Shown: positions 26,746 to 37,303, numbered from the stretch's first letter. The stretch: 64,000 nt of DNA from Actinoplanes nipponensis (GCF_016862275.1 NZ_BOMQ01000044.1:32753-96752), one strand, 5' to 3'. The notes: generated from the letters alone by a model not told the origin. A program made the numbers and translations.

Positions 26746-27092
26746 GTGACTGCGGTGCCCAAGTGGATGCGGCCGCCTCGCCCCGAGGGGTGGTACGCCG
26801 AACCGGGAGATCACGATCCGGCTCGACAGATGGAATCGTCCGGAGCCCGACCTCGTGGCCGCCGCGGCACCCTACGATCCGTCCCGGACCTTCTACACGC
26901 CGGAGGAGACTCTCCTGTTCGTCGAGGTGGTGTCGCCGGAGTCAGCCCACCGCGACCGCACGGTCAAGCTGCGAAAGTACGCGGAAGCCGGCATCGCCAA
27001 TTACCGCGATTCATCGCCACGAGCTGCGCACCACAACGCCGTTCACGATCACGCTCGACCTGGACGGGCTGGTGCCGGGCCGCCAGAGCTGA
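26746..27092 (+). pseudogene. Decayed Uma2-family (PD-(D/E)XK-like) gene
   Basis: Three frames together give a recognisable Uma2 protein. The start reads MTAVPKWMRPPR-EGWYAE in one frame; from about 26807 a second frame reads EITIRLDRWNRPEPDLVA, then FYTPEETLLFVEVVSPESAH and RKYAEAGIANY; the last part is in a third frame (HRHELRTTTPFTITLDLDGL, then stop at 27092). About 40-60 codons, including the ELIDG-type segment, are missing at the first break, and a second deletion removes part of the IANYWRI region. It is therefore a deletion pseudogene rather than a single frameshift. Uma2 genes are highly amplified in actinomycetes. Confidence 0.85.
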
Positions 27093-27132
27093 GCCCGGCG
27101 CCACCCCCGCCAGATGGCGAACCGGAACGCCA

Positions 27133-28218
<1,086 letters not shown>

Positions 28219-28258
28219 GACAGGCCAGTCTACGGGGCGGCCGGGGGCCCGTACGCGG

Positions 28259-29335
28259 TCACGTGGCCTTCGACCATTCGTGCAGCACGGTGCCGTCCCG
28301 CGTCCAGTCGGGCGTGATGACCTCGCCGGCGACCAGGACGGCCCGGGCCAGGATGCTGTACGTGTCGCCGGGGCCGTACCGCTGTTGCAGGTAGGCCCGG
28401 TTGCGGTCCGCGAAGAGCGGATCGGTCAGCGTGCGGACGGCGGCGTACGTGCCGCGGCCGTGGTTGCCGTTGCAGATGGTGACCGACCGCGTGCGGTTGA
28501 ACGGGTTCGGCGCCCGGCAGAAGTGCGCGACGTCCTCCAGGAGCCGCTGATCCGGCGCCGCGCCCTCCAGCGTCGACCGGAATTCCGCCGGACGGCCGCT
28601 CCCCGCGGCCACCCGGAAGGCGCCGGCCGCCGGGTCCTGGAGCAACGGCAGGTTCAGCGCCTGCGTGACGCGGCGGGTCAGCGGGGTGCCGTCGACGCCG
28701 CCGAGCAGGACGAGATGGCCGGTGAGGTCGCTGCGGCTCAGCTCGTCGGCGAGCTTGTGGTGCACCGGCACGCCGGGGTTGGCTGCGTAGACGTGACCGT
28801 AGAGCTCCAGCAGCGCGTCGAGGTCGCGGTAGGCCGAGAGCTCGACGTAATCGGGGCTCTCGGGTGACGGGGAGACACCGGGGGCCCGCAGCCGCGGGGG
28901 CAGGCGCGCGCAGACCAGCGTGACCGGCGCCCGGTCCGCGAAGTGCCACGGACCCTCCCACGGGGCCCGGCCGGCCGGCTCCGCGGCGCCGCGGGGCTCG
29001 GCGGGTGACGCGGCCGTGGTGGCGGCCGCGCGGAGCTGGCACAGCTCGCGGAAGAGCTGCTCGAAGCGGTCCCGCTCGGCGCCGTGGAGGTCCTCCAGGG
29101 GCGGCAGCCGCGGATGCCCGCCGGCGGCCGGGCCGGGGCTCGCGAACAGCCTGGCGTACGCGTGCAGCCACTGCTCGGACGGGACCGCCTTGCCCTTCTC
29201 CCACGCGGAGATCAGCGGGACGCTCCGGGAGAAGGCCTGGGCGACGACTCCCTGGGTGACGGGCCGGCCGCCGAGGCCCACCTCGCGGAGGGCCCGCAGG
29301 CGGTCGCCGAGCTGCCGCTTACCGCCGTCCATCAT
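28259..29335 (-). CDS. XRE-family regulator with uncharacterised C-terminal domain
   Basis: A 358-residue protein with an N-terminal helix-turn-helix at about residues 8-60 (LGDRLRALREVGLGGRPVTQ, SRSVPLISAWEKGKAVP). A Pro/Ala-rich linker follows (about 100-130), then a conserved globular domain at about 135-355: LSAYRDLDALLELYGHVYAA, HLVLLGGVDGTPLTRRV, the striking FCRAPNPFNRTRSVTICNGN and a final VAGEVITPDWT. I recognise this combination from other actinomycete regulators but know no ligand. It is monocistronic by spacing. Start uncertain between adjacent codons 29335 and 29332. Confidence 0.72.
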   Translation of the reverse strand: MMDGGKRQLGDRLRALREVGLGGRPVTQGVVAQAFSRSVPLISAWEKGKAVPSEQWLHAYARLFASPGPAAGGHPRLPPLEDLHGAERDRFEQLFRELCQLRAAATTAASPAEPRGAAEPAGRAPWEGPWHFADRAPVTLVCARLPPRLRAPGVSPSPESPDYVELSAYRDLDALLELYGHVYAANPGVPVHHKLADELSRSDLTGHLVLLGGVDGTPLTRRVTQALNLPLLQDPAAGAFRVAAGSGRPAEFRSTLEGAAPDQRLLEDVAHFCRAPNPFNRTRSVTICNGNHGRGTYAAVRTLTDPLFADRNRAYLQQRYGPGDTYSILARAVLVAGEVITPDWTRDGTVLHEWSKAT

Positions 29336-29417
29336 CGCCGGCCCTTCAGCACACTTCAGTTATGCGGTGAACGGCCCGGCAATACCCACGAGAACCGCGT
29401 CCATGCCCCGCTGAAGT

Positions 29418-30119
29418 TCAGCGGTTGGTGAGTCCCAGCGGGTGGTCGGCCATCGTGCGCAGCTGCACCGCCATGCTGCGGGCGTCCTGGTCCGGGTTGC
29501 CGCCGAGCGCCTCCGCGAGCGCCCGCAGCTGCGGGCCGGGGAGCTGGGCCAGGCCCATCGCGTGCAGCGGGATCGTGATGCGGGTCCCGGTGGCGTCCGC
29601 GGCGATCAGCGCCGGCGCCTGCACCGTCGTCTCGCCGGCGGTGCCCCGGTTGCGGCGGTAGGTCGTCGCGCCGGGCGTCACCGTCGCGGTCGCCAGATCC
29701 ACCGTACGGGTGCGCAGCGCCGTGCGGACCGTGGCCCGGCTGCCCTCCAGCCAGGCCGCCGTGCGCAGCGCGCCGGCCGCCAGGTACAGCCCGACCAGCA
29801 TGAACGGGATGCCGAGCAGGCCGATCAGGCGCCACGGGCCGAACCCGTCGGCGCCGGCGAACCAGCTGCCGTCGGCGATGCACTCGCGGACCGACGGGGG
29901 CAGCAGCTCGGGCGGGATGCCCGAGACCTCCGCCGAGGTGGGACAGGACTCGTCCGCGCCGAACGCGTGCTGGAGCCAGCCGTCCACCACGAACGGCAAC
30001 AGGGTGAACGCCGCGCCGGCGGCTGCGAAGAGAACACCGAACACCGCGCCGAGCGCCTTCTGCGCCGGCGGGGCGCCGATCGACAGCTGCTGCCTCTCAC
30101 TGATCACGGCCGGAAGCAT
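29418..30119 (-). CDS. Hypothetical two-helix membrane protein
   Basis: About 233 residues. Transmembrane helices lie near residues 24-45 (ALGAVFGVLFAAAGAAFTLLPF) and 100-122 (LIGLLGIPFMLVGLYLAAGA), enclosing an extracellular loop with two cysteines (SCPTSAEVSG, VRECIADG). The C-terminal cytosolic part (ATVTPGATTYRRNRGTAGET, ITIPLHAMGLAQLPGPQ) resembles DUF3592-like or PH-like domains by eye only. The start is uncertain; ATG 30119 is used, GTG 30107 is also possible. Confidence 0.65.
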   Translation of the reverse strand: MLPAVISERQQLSIGAPPAQKALGAVFGVLFAAAGAAFTLLPFVVDGWLQHAFGADESCPTSAEVSGIPPELLPPSVRECIADGSWFAGADGFGPWRLIGLLGIPFMLVGLYLAAGALRTAAWLEGSRATVRTALRTRTVDLATATVTPGATTYRRNRGTAGETTVQAPALIAADATGTRITIPLHAMGLAQLPGPQLRALAEALGGNPDQDARSMAVQLRTMADHPLGLTNR

Positions 30120-30186
30120 ACGGCGCGCACCCTCATGTCCGAATCCCGCCAGCCGACCCGGCCCCGCGAGGGGCAGACTCGGTCGC

Positions 30187-31602
30187 ATGGAGTTGGACTT
30201 CGAGCGGTGCTACCGGGCCGTCGACAGCCGTGACCAACGGTTCGACGGCTGGTTCTACACCGCTGTCCGTACCACCGGCATCTACTGCCGGCCGTCCTGC
30301 CCGGCCGTCACGCCGAAGCGGGAGAACGTCACCTTCTATCCCAGCGCCGCCGCCGCGCAGCGCGGCGGCTTCCGGGCCTGCCGCCGGTGCCGGCCGGACG
30401 CGGCGCCCGGTTCCCCCGAGTGGGACCTGCGGGCCGACCTGGTCGGCCGGGCCATGCGGCTGATCGCCGACGGCGTCGTCGACCGCGACGGCGTGCCCGG
30501 CCTGGCGAGCCGGCTGGGCTACACCGAGCGGCACCTCAACCGGCTGCTCAACGCCGAGCTGGGCGCCGGGCCGCTGGCCCTGGCCCGGGCCCAGCGGGCG
30601 CAGACCGCCCGGATCCTGATCGAGACCACCGATCTGGGCCTGGCCGAGATCGCGTTCGCGGCCGGCTTCGGCAGCGTGCGCCAGTTCAACGACACCATCC
30701 TCGAGGTGTACGCGCGGTCGCCGAGCGCGCTGCGGGAACGCCGCACCGCCCCGCAGCCGGAGGCGGGCACCATCACGCTGCGGCTCGCGTTCCGGGCGCC
30801 CCTGCACACCGGGGCCCTGCTCGGGTTCCTGGCCGCCCGGGCCCTGCCGGGCATCGAGGAGTGCGACGTCACGACGTACCGGAGGGGGTTGCGGCTGCCG
30901 CACGGGAGCGCGACCGTCGCGCTCACGCCGGCCGACCGGTGGGTCTCCGCGACGCTGCGGCTCGCGGACGTCCGCGACCTCGCGCCGGCGGTCGCCCGCT
31001 GCCGCCGGCTGTGCGACCTGGACGCCGATCCGGTCGCGGTGGACGGCACGCTGGGCGCCGATCCGGCGCTGACCGCGGCGGTCCGCGCCGAGCCGGGGGT
31101 ACGGGTCCCGCGCGCGGTCGACGGCTTCGAGCTGGCGGTCCGCGCCGTCGTCGGCCAGCAGGTCTCCGTCGCCGGGGCGCGCCGGACGCTGAGCCGGATG
31201 CTGACCCCGGCCGCCCCCGGCGAGCTGCACGGCTTCCCGGCGGCGGAGACCGTGGCCGCGCTGCCCGACACCGCGTTCCGGATGCCGGCCGCGCGCCGGC
31301 AGACCATCCGGGCGCTCGCCGAGGCCGTCGCCGACGGCAAACTCGACCTCGAGCCCGGCGCCGACCGGGAGGAGTCCGTCGCCCGGCTGCTCGAACTGCC
31401 CGGCGTCGGCGCCTGGACCGCCGGCTACGTGGCCATGCGGGCCATCGGCGACCCCGACGTCCTGCTGCCCACCGACGTGGCGGTCCGGCGCGGCGCGCGA
31501 GCGCTCGGCCTGCCCGACTCCCCCCGGGCGCTGGCTGCGCACGCCGACCGCTGGCGGCCCTGGCGCTCGTACGCCCTGATGAGACTCTGGAGATCAGCAT
31601 GA
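30187..31602 (+). CDS. Ada-type methyl-sensor fused to AlkA DNA-3-methyladenine glycosylase
   Basis: A 471-residue DNA repair fusion. Residues 1-75 are an Ada metal-binding domain with zinc cysteines C34, C38, C65 and C68 (GIYCRPSCPAVTPK, FRACRRCRPD); C34 or its equivalent can accept a methyl group from phosphotriesters. Residues about 80-185 are an AraC-type DNA-binding domain (ERHLNRLLNAELGAGP, LAEIAFAAGFGSVRQFND). Residues about 195-470 are AlkA: an N-terminal fold, then the helix-hairpin-helix LPGVGAWTAGYVAMRAIGD with the catalytic Asp in the following LLPTDVA. It likely senses alkylation and excises alkylated bases. The stop overlaps the ogt start (ATGA). Confidence 0.93.
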   Translation: MELDFERCYRAVDSRDQRFDGWFYTAVRTTGIYCRPSCPAVTPKRENVTFYPSAAAAQRGGFRACRRCRPDAAPGSPEWDLRADLVGRAMRLIADGVVDRDGVPGLASRLGYTERHLNRLLNAELGAGPLALARAQRAQTARILIETTDLGLAEIAFAAGFGSVRQFNDTILEVYARSPSALRERRTAPQPEAGTITLRLAFRAPLHTGALLGFLAARALPGIEECDVTTYRRGLRLPHGSATVALTPADRWVSATLRLADVRDLAPAVARCRRLCDLDADPVAVDGTLGADPALTAAVRAEPGVRVPRAVDGFELAVRAVVGQQVSVAGARRTLSRMLTPAAPGELHGFPAAETVAALPDTAFRMPAARRQTIRALAEAVADGKLDLEPGADREESVARLLELPGVGAWTAGYVAMRAIGDPDVLLPTDVAVRRGARALGLPDSPRALAAHADRWRPWRSYALMRLWRSA

Positions 31603-32099
31603 TGCGCTACGCGACCCTCGACACCCCCGCCGGACCGTTCACCTACGTCGTCGGCCCGGCCGGCGCGGTACGGGCCAGCGGGTTCACCACCGACGTGGCG
31701 GCCCTGCTCGCCCTCGTCCACCCGGCGTTGCGGGAGGACGTGCGGCCCGCCGCCGACCCGGGCGGGATCGGGACAGTCGTCAGCTCCTATCTGGACGGTG
31801 ACCTCGGCGCGCTCGACGCCGTGCCGGTCGAGCAGCGCACCGGCGGGCCGTTCATGACCCACGCCTGGCAGGTGCTGCGGGAGATCAAGCCCGGCGCGCC
31901 GCTGACCTACGCCGGGTACGCCGAGCTGGCCGGGCGGCCGGCCGCGATCCGCGCCGCCGCGACGGCCTGCGCACGCAACGCGGTCGCGCTGTTCGTGCCG
32001 TGCCACCGGGTCATCGGCACCGACGGGAGCCTGCGCGGCTACCGCTGGGGGCTGGACGTGAAGACGTGGCTGCTGGCCCACGAAAGCAACCGGGTGTAG
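31599..32099 (+). CDS. ogt: Methylated-DNA--protein-cysteine methyltransferase
   Basis: A 166-residue suicide repair protein that removes O6-alkyl groups from guanine. The active-site PCHRVIGTDGSLRGYRWGLD is present (cysteine of PCHRV), as are the DNA-binding helix region LTYAGYAELAGRPAAIRAAA and the preceding AWQVLREIKPG. ATG 31599 overlaps the Ada/AlkA stop, so both repair functions are made from one message and are probably induced together by the Ada-type sensor. Confidence 0.94.
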   Translation: MMRYATLDTPAGPFTYVVGPAGAVRASGFTTDVAALLALVHPALREDVRPAADPGGIGTVVSSYLDGDLGALDAVPVEQRTGGPFMTHAWQVLREIKPGAPLTYAGYAELAGRPAAIRAAATACARNAVALFVPCHRVIGTDGSLRGYRWGLDVKTWLLAHESNRV

Positions 32100-32189
32100 G
32101 CGCGGAACTGGCTGTTCGGCCGTACCGGTCGCGATGATCCCTTTGGTTGGGTCGGACGTCCTCTGTCGTCCGGCCCCGAAAAGGTGCAC

Positions 32190-33782
32190 ATGCGCAAGCG
32201 AGTCGTCCGTGCGGTCTTCGCTGTCACGGTCCTCCTGCTCTCGACGCTGACGCTGGCCCAGGCGGACGCGACGATGACCGCGAGCGCCGCGCCGACCGTG
32301 CAGCCGGGCACCTTCGCGGGCCAGGCGTTCGACGCCTGCACGGCCCCGTCGAACGCGAGCATGGCCGCGTGGCGCAAGGCGTCGCCGTACCGGGGCATCG
32401 GCATCTACATCGGCGGCAACAACCGGGGCTGCACGCAGAAGGAGCTCACCGCCGGCTGGGTGCACACCCAGGTCGCCGCGGGCTGGCACCTGATCCCGCT
32501 CTACGTCGGCCCGCAGGCGTCGTGCACCATCGCCACCAAGAAGAAGAACCTGATCAGCAACGCCCAAGCGGCCGCGCAGGGCGCCGCCGCCGCGCAGGAC
32601 GCCGCCGGCCAGGCCCGGGCGCTCGGCCTGGCCGCGCAGAGCGTGCTCGTCTACGACATGGAGGCGTACCGGACCGACGACGCCGCCTGCCGCCAGGGCG
32701 TCCTGGCGTTCATGGGCGCCTGGACGGCGAAGCTGCACGACCTCGGCTACCTGTCCGGCTTCTACAGCAGCATGGGTTCCGGCGTGGCCGACCAGGTCGC
32801 CCACTACGCCACCGCCGGCTACGTCCGCCCCGACTACGTCGACTTCGCCCGCTGGGACAAGGTCGCCACGCTCAACGACACCGGCCTCCCGGCCGGGCAC
32901 TGGGCGCCGCACCGCCGGATGAAGCAGTACCAGGGCGACCACCAGGAGACCTGGGGCGGCGTCACCATCACCATCGACAGCAACCTGGTCGACTTCGCCC
33001 CGCTGCCGGCCGCGAAGCTCGCCGACTACAACCGCAACGGCTGGTCCGACGTGCTGGCGCGCACCTCCAGCACCGGCAACCTGTTCCTCTACCCGGGCAA
33101 CGGCGCGTACCCGGACGAGAAGACCCGCAAGAAGATCGGCAGCGGCTGGGGCGGGATGAACGCGATCGAACGGATCGGCGACCTCAACCGCGACGGCTAC
33201 CCCGACGTGGTCGCCCGCGTGCGCTCGACCGGCTACCTGTACTTCTACCCCGGCCGCAGCAACGGCACGCTGGGTTCGCGCACGCTGCTGTCGAAGAGCT
33301 TCAAGGCGATGCGCGAGATCACCGCGATCGGCGACCTCACCCGGGACGGCTACCCGGACCTGGTCGCGGCCCAGACCAGCAACCACAACCTGTACCTCTA
33401 CCCGGGCGCGAAAGGCGCCAAGCTGGGCGCCCGCCGGCTGATCGCCAAGGGCGGCTGGGACCAGCGCAACGAACTGGCCGGCGTCGGCGACCTCACCCGC
33501 GACGGCTACCCCGACCTGCTCGTCCGGCAGGGCACGGCGGGCCAGCTGTTCCTGTACCCGGGACGCAAGGGCGCCCTGGGGGCCCGCAAGGTGATCGGGA
33601 CGGGGTGGAATAACAAGCGGGACCTGATCGGGGTCGGCGACTTCGACCGGGACGGGTACGTGGACCTGGCCGCGGTGCTCAAGACGCCGGGGAGCCTGAT
33701 GCTCTATCGCGGGACCGGCAGCGGGCTGCGGCCGGGGGTGCGGCTGGCGACCGGCTACGGGGGACGCTCGCCGCTGTTCTGA
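32190..33782 (+). CDS. Secreted DUF1906 (GH25-like) protein with FG-GAP/VCBS repeats
   Basis: A 530-residue exported protein. The signal peptide covers residues 1-25. Residues about 40-270 form a DUF1906 glycoside-hydrolase-like TIM barrel (AFDACTAPSNASMAAWR, YRGIGIYIGGNNRGC, VLVYDMEAYRTDDAACRQGV, GFYSSMG, DSNLVDFAPLP); acidic residues in VYDMEAY are candidate catalytic groups as in GH25 lysozymes. Residues about 275-530 hold five beta-propeller repeats spaced about 50 residues, each with DxNxDGxxD-type calcium loops (DLNRDGYPD, DLTRDGYPD, DFDRDGYVD). ATG 32190 is preferred over the GTG at 32184. A wall-hydrolysing role is inference. Confidence 0.82.
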   Translation: MRKRVVRAVFAVTVLLLSTLTLAQADATMTASAAPTVQPGTFAGQAFDACTAPSNASMAAWRKASPYRGIGIYIGGNNRGCTQKELTAGWVHTQVAAGWHLIPLYVGPQASCTIATKKKNLISNAQAAAQGAAAAQDAAGQARALGLAAQSVLVYDMEAYRTDDAACRQGVLAFMGAWTAKLHDLGYLSGFYSSMGSGVADQVAHYATAGYVRPDYVDFARWDKVATLNDTGLPAGHWAPHRRMKQYQGDHQETWGGVTITIDSNLVDFAPLPAAKLADYNRNGWSDVLARTSSTGNLFLYPGNGAYPDEKTRKKIGSGWGGMNAIERIGDLNRDGYPDVVARVRSTGYLYFYPGRSNGTLGSRTLLSKSFKAMREITAIGDLTRDGYPDLVAAQTSNHNLYLYPGAKGAKLGARRLIAKGGWDQRNELAGVGDLTRDGYPDLLVRQGTAGQLFLYPGRKGALGARKVIGTGWNNKRDLIGVGDFDRDGYVDLAAVLKTPGSLMLYRGTGSGLRPGVRLATGYGGRSPLF

Positions 33783-33823
33783 TCCACCCGGCTATACCGC
33801 TCGTCCCCGGCCCGCCGCGCCCC

Positions 33824-33829
33824 TACGCT
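33824..33829 (+). promoter_or_regulatory. -10 hexamer TACGCT of valS
   Basis: TACGCT ends 6 nt before ATG 33836. No ribosome-binding site is present, so a leaderless message is likely. Confidence 0.5.
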
Positions 33830-33835
33830 GGCCGC

Positions 33836-36358
33836 ATGACGGAGCCTGCAAGCGGCCGGATGCCCGACCGCCCGACCCTGGACGGACTGGAAGACAAGTG
33901 GGCCTCCCGCTGGGAGGCGGAGGGGACCTACCGGTTCGACCGGTCGGTAACCGAGCGGGCCGCCGTGTACTCGATCGACACCCCGCCGCCGACCGTGTCC
34001 GGCGAGCTGCACATGGGGCACGTCTTCTCCTACACGCACACCGACACCGTCGCGCGGTTCCAGCGGATGCGGGGCAAGGCCGTCTTCTACCCGATGGGGT
34101 GGGACGACAACGGGCTGCCGACCGAGCGGCGCGTGCAGAACGTGTACGGCGTCTACTGCGACCCGTCGCTGCCGTACGACCCGCAGTGGCAGCCGCCCGC
34201 CCAGCCGCCCAAGCAGCCGCTGCCGGTGTCCCGGCGCAACTTCGTCGAGCTGTGCGGCCGGCTGACCGTCGAGGACGAGAAGGTGTTCGAGGCGCTGTGG
34301 CGGCGGCTCGGGCTGTCGGTCGACTGGTCGCTGACGTACACGACCATCGGGGCGCGGGCGCAGGCCGTGTCGCAGCGGGCGTTCCTGGACAACCTGGCGC
34401 GCGGGGAGGCGTACACGTCGGAGGCGCCGACGCTGTGGGACGTCGGGTTCCGTACCGCCGTCGCGCAGGCCGAGATCGAGGACCGGGAGCGGCCCGGGGC
34501 GTACCACCGGTTGCGTTTCCACGGCCCGGACGGGCCGGTCGAGGTCGACACGACCCGGCCCGAGCTGCTGCCCGCCTGCGTCGCGCTGGTGTGCCCGCCG
34601 GAGCACCCGCTGGCCGGCGCCACCGTGCGTACGCCGTTGTTCGACGTCGAGGTGCCGGTGCACGCGCACCCGCTGGCCGAGGCCGACAAGGGCACCGGCA
34701 TCGCGATGGTCTGCACCTTCGGCGACCTGACCGACGTCATCTGGTGGCGGGACCTGCGGCTGGAGACGCGGGTGGTCCTCGGCCGCGACGGGCGCTTCCT
34801 GGCCGACCGCCCGGCGGGTGTCCCGGCCGCGGCGTACGCGCAGTTCGCCGGGCTGACCGTCAACGCCGCCCGGCGGGAGATCGTCCGGCTGCTCACCGAG
34901 ACCGGGGACCTGCTGGGCGAGCCGCGGCCGATCACCCACCCGGTCAAGTTCTACGAGCGCGGCGACTCGCCGCTGGAGATCGTCACCAGCCGGCAGTGGT
35001 TCATCCGCAACGGCGGGCGCGACGCCGGCCTGCGCGCCGAGCTGCAGGGCCGCGGGAACGAGCTGACCTGGATCCCGACGCACATGCGGCACCGCTACGA
35101 GCACTGGGTCGACGGCCTGACCGGGGACTGGCTGATCAGCCGGCAGCGGTTCTTCGGCGTGCCCGTCCCGGTCTGGTACCGGCTCGACGACGCTGGCGAG
35201 CCGGACTACGGTCAGCTTCTCATACCGGACGTTTCGGCGCTGCCGGTCGACCCCTCCTCGGAGTGTCCGCCCGGCTTCGACGAGACCCGGCGGGACGTCC
35301 CGGGCGGCTTCACCGCCGACCCGGACGTCATGGACACCTGGGCCACGTCGTCGCTGACGCCGCAGATCGTCGGCGGCTGGGGCAGCGACGACCTGTTCGG
35401 CAAGGTGTTCCCGATGGATCTGCGGCCGCAGGGCCAGGAGATCATCCGGACCTGGCTGTTCTACTCGATCGTCCGGTCCCACTTCGCGCACGGCACGCTG
35501 CCGTGGCGCACGGCCGTGCTGTCCGGCTGGATCCTCGACCCGGACCGCAAGAAGATGTCCAAGTCCAAGGGCAACGTGGTCACGCCGATGGACCTGCTGG
35601 TGCAGCACGGCGCGGACGCGGTGCGGTACTGGGCCGCCAACGGCCGCCCGGGCGCCGACCTGGCCTTCGACCCGGCACAGATCAAGGTCGGCCGGCGGCT
35701 CGCCACCAAACTGCTCAACGCCTCGAAGTTCGCCCTCGGGCTGGGCGCCGCCGACGCGCTGCGGCGACCGGTGACGGCGGCGCTGGACCGGGCGGCGCTC
35801 ACCCGGCTGGCCGAGGTGGTGCAGGCGGCCACGGCGGCGTTCGACGCGTACGACCACACCACCGCGCTCCAGGTGTGCGAGGCGTACTTCTGGACGTTCT
35901 GCGACGACTACATCGAGCTGGTCAAGGAGCGGGCGTACGCCGAGGGGCCGGGCGGCGACTCGGCCCGGGCGGCGCTCGCAGCCGGGCTGTCCGTGCTGCT
36001 GCGGTTGTTCGCGCCGTTCCTGCCGTACGCGACGGAGGAGATCTGGTCGTGGTGGCGCTACGGCTCGGTCCACGCCGCGACGTGGCCGACGACGTACGAG
36101 CTGACCCGGGTCGCCCCGGACGGCGACGCCACCCTGCTCGACCTGGCCGGGGAGGCCCTGCGCCAGGTCCGCCGGGCCAAGTCGGACCGCAAGCTGTCGA
36201 TGAAGGCCGACGTGCCGCTGGCCGAGGCGCTCGGGCCGGCGGCGGTGCTGGACCGGCTGGCCCTGGTGGAGGACGACCTCAGGGCGGCGGGCCGGATCGC
36301 CAAGCTGGACATGCTGCCGGACCGGACGACCGAGCTGGTCATCGCCAGCGCCTTCTGA
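33836..36358 (+). CDS. valS: Valyl-tRNA synthetase
   Basis: An 840-residue class I aminoacyl-tRNA synthetase. The HIGH motif appears as GELHMGHVFSYTHTDT (HMGH) and the KMSKS motif as DRKKMSKSKGNVV. The PPPTVSGELHMGH context and the editing domain (VDTTRPELLPACVALV) identify the valine enzyme. It is of the shorter type, with a C-terminal helical anticodon-binding domain and little or no coiled-coil arm. No second valS is in the window, so I cannot say whether this is the only copy. The T-box-like leader found before some synthetase genes is absent. Confidence 0.95.
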   Translation: MTEPASGRMPDRPTLDGLEDKWASRWEAEGTYRFDRSVTERAAVYSIDTPPPTVSGELHMGHVFSYTHTDTVARFQRMRGKAVFYPMGWDDNGLPTERRVQNVYGVYCDPSLPYDPQWQPPAQPPKQPLPVSRRNFVELCGRLTVEDEKVFEALWRRLGLSVDWSLTYTTIGARAQAVSQRAFLDNLARGEAYTSEAPTLWDVGFRTAVAQAEIEDRERPGAYHRLRFHGPDGPVEVDTTRPELLPACVALVCPPEHPLAGATVRTPLFDVEVPVHAHPLAEADKGTGIAMVCTFGDLTDVIWWRDLRLETRVVLGRDGRFLADRPAGVPAAAYAQFAGLTVNAARREIVRLLTETGDLLGEPRPITHPVKFYERGDSPLEIVTSRQWFIRNGGRDAGLRAELQGRGNELTWIPTHMRHRYEHWVDGLTGDWLISRQRFFGVPVPVWYRLDDAGEPDYGQLLIPDVSALPVDPSSECPPGFDETRRDVPGGFTADPDVMDTWATSSLTPQIVGGWGSDDLFGKVFPMDLRPQGQEIIRTWLFYSIVRSHFAHGTLPWRTAVLSGWILDPDRKKMSKSKGNVVTPMDLLVQHGADAVRYWAANGRPGADLAFDPAQIKVGRRLATKLLNASKFALGLGAADALRRPVTAALDRAALTRLAEVVQAATAAFDAYDHTTALQVCEAYFWTFCDDYIELVKERAYAEGPGGDSARAALAAGLSVLLRLFAPFLPYATEEIWSWWRYGSVHAATWPTTYELTRVAPDGDATLLDLAGEALRQVRRAKSDRKLSMKADVPLAEALGPAAVLDRLALVEDDLRAAGRIAKLDMLPDRTTELVIASAF

Positions 36359-36400
36359 GCGGGCGGGTGGACCTGAACGCCTGCTCGGGGTCGTCAGCGA

Positions 36401-37303
36401 CTACGGTCGATCTCGCCCGGCTGCGCTGATGCCGTGCAACCGAGAGGCAACCGTGGGAATGAACGTGGCGAGGAGAGCCAGAATCGCGAGGCTCAACACC
36501 ACCAGCCCCGGGTCCACCGGCGCCGCCACGATCGTGGTTCCGGCGTCTTGCAGCGCGTGGATGCCGATGACCAGGAACAAGTTCCCGGTGCGCAGGTAGA
36601 GCGCCGCGAACACCATCCCGATGGCGAAGAGGCGACCGAGGTCGAGGACGATGTCCGGCCAGGCCATGCCGGCCCCGGACGAGCCGCCGAGCACGTCACC
36701 GGGAAGGTGATAGAGCGCGAACATCGACTGGGAGACAACGAGCGCTGCGCCCACCGCCACCGCCGGGGCCATCCGAGAGAACTTGAGCGCCAGTTGGGGC
36801 AACAGCAACCCCCGGAAGAAGGTCTCCTCCGCCGGAGCGATGCCCAGCGCATAACCGGCCAGGACACCCACCGCCGTTGCCCAGCCGGCACCGGTCCAGG
36901 CTGTGGCGAGCTGCGGCTGGTCGCCGTGGGCGACGGTCACCACGATCTGAATGACCTGCATGGCCACGAAGATCGCGGCCGTGGCCGCCAAACCACGACC
37001 CACCCTGGATCGCTGCCAGCCCAGATCGCGTGGCCTGAGTCCCGCGTACCGGGCGGCGACGAAGGCCACCGCCAGCAGGGCGAGCCCGCCGATCAAAGCC
37101 GGCCTGACCAGGTGTCCGGTGTCGGACGAGACAGTGGTGTAGAACCCTCGGCCGGCGCGGAAGCTGACGTTGAGAGCCGCGGCCACCGCCACCACAGCCG
37201 CCGTGGCCAGCAGCAGAGACCGCCACGAGGGCTCCGGAACATCGGGGGACGGCCGAATCTGACCGGCTCGTTCACGCCCGGCGTGATTCAGCAACGACGC
37301 CAT
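36401..37303 (-). CDS. CPBP family intramembrane metalloprotease
   Basis: A 300-residue protein with about eight transmembrane helices. The Abi/CAAX-protease motifs are complete: EETFFRGLLLPQL (EExxxR), FALYHLPGD (motif 2 His) and IGIHALQDAG (motif 3 His). Such proteases act in the membrane and are linked to prenylated-protein processing, bacteriocin self-immunity or anti-sigma factor release. The N-terminal 25 residues are cytosolic. No bacteriocin gene is adjacent, so the target is open. Confidence 0.9.
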   Translation of the reverse strand: MASLLNHAGRERAGQIRPSPDVPEPSWRSLLLATAAVVAVAAALNVSFRAGRGFYTTVSSDTGHLVRPALIGGLALLAVAFVAARYAGLRPRDLGWQRSRVGRGLAATAAIFVAMQVIQIVVTVAHGDQPQLATAWTGAGWATAVGVLAGYALGIAPAEETFFRGLLLPQLALKFSRMAPAVAVGAALVVSQSMFALYHLPGDVLGGSSGAGMAWPDIVLDLGRLFAIGMVFAALYLRTGNLFLVIGIHALQDAGTTIVAAPVDPGLVVLSLAILALLATFIPTVASRLHGISAAGRDRP

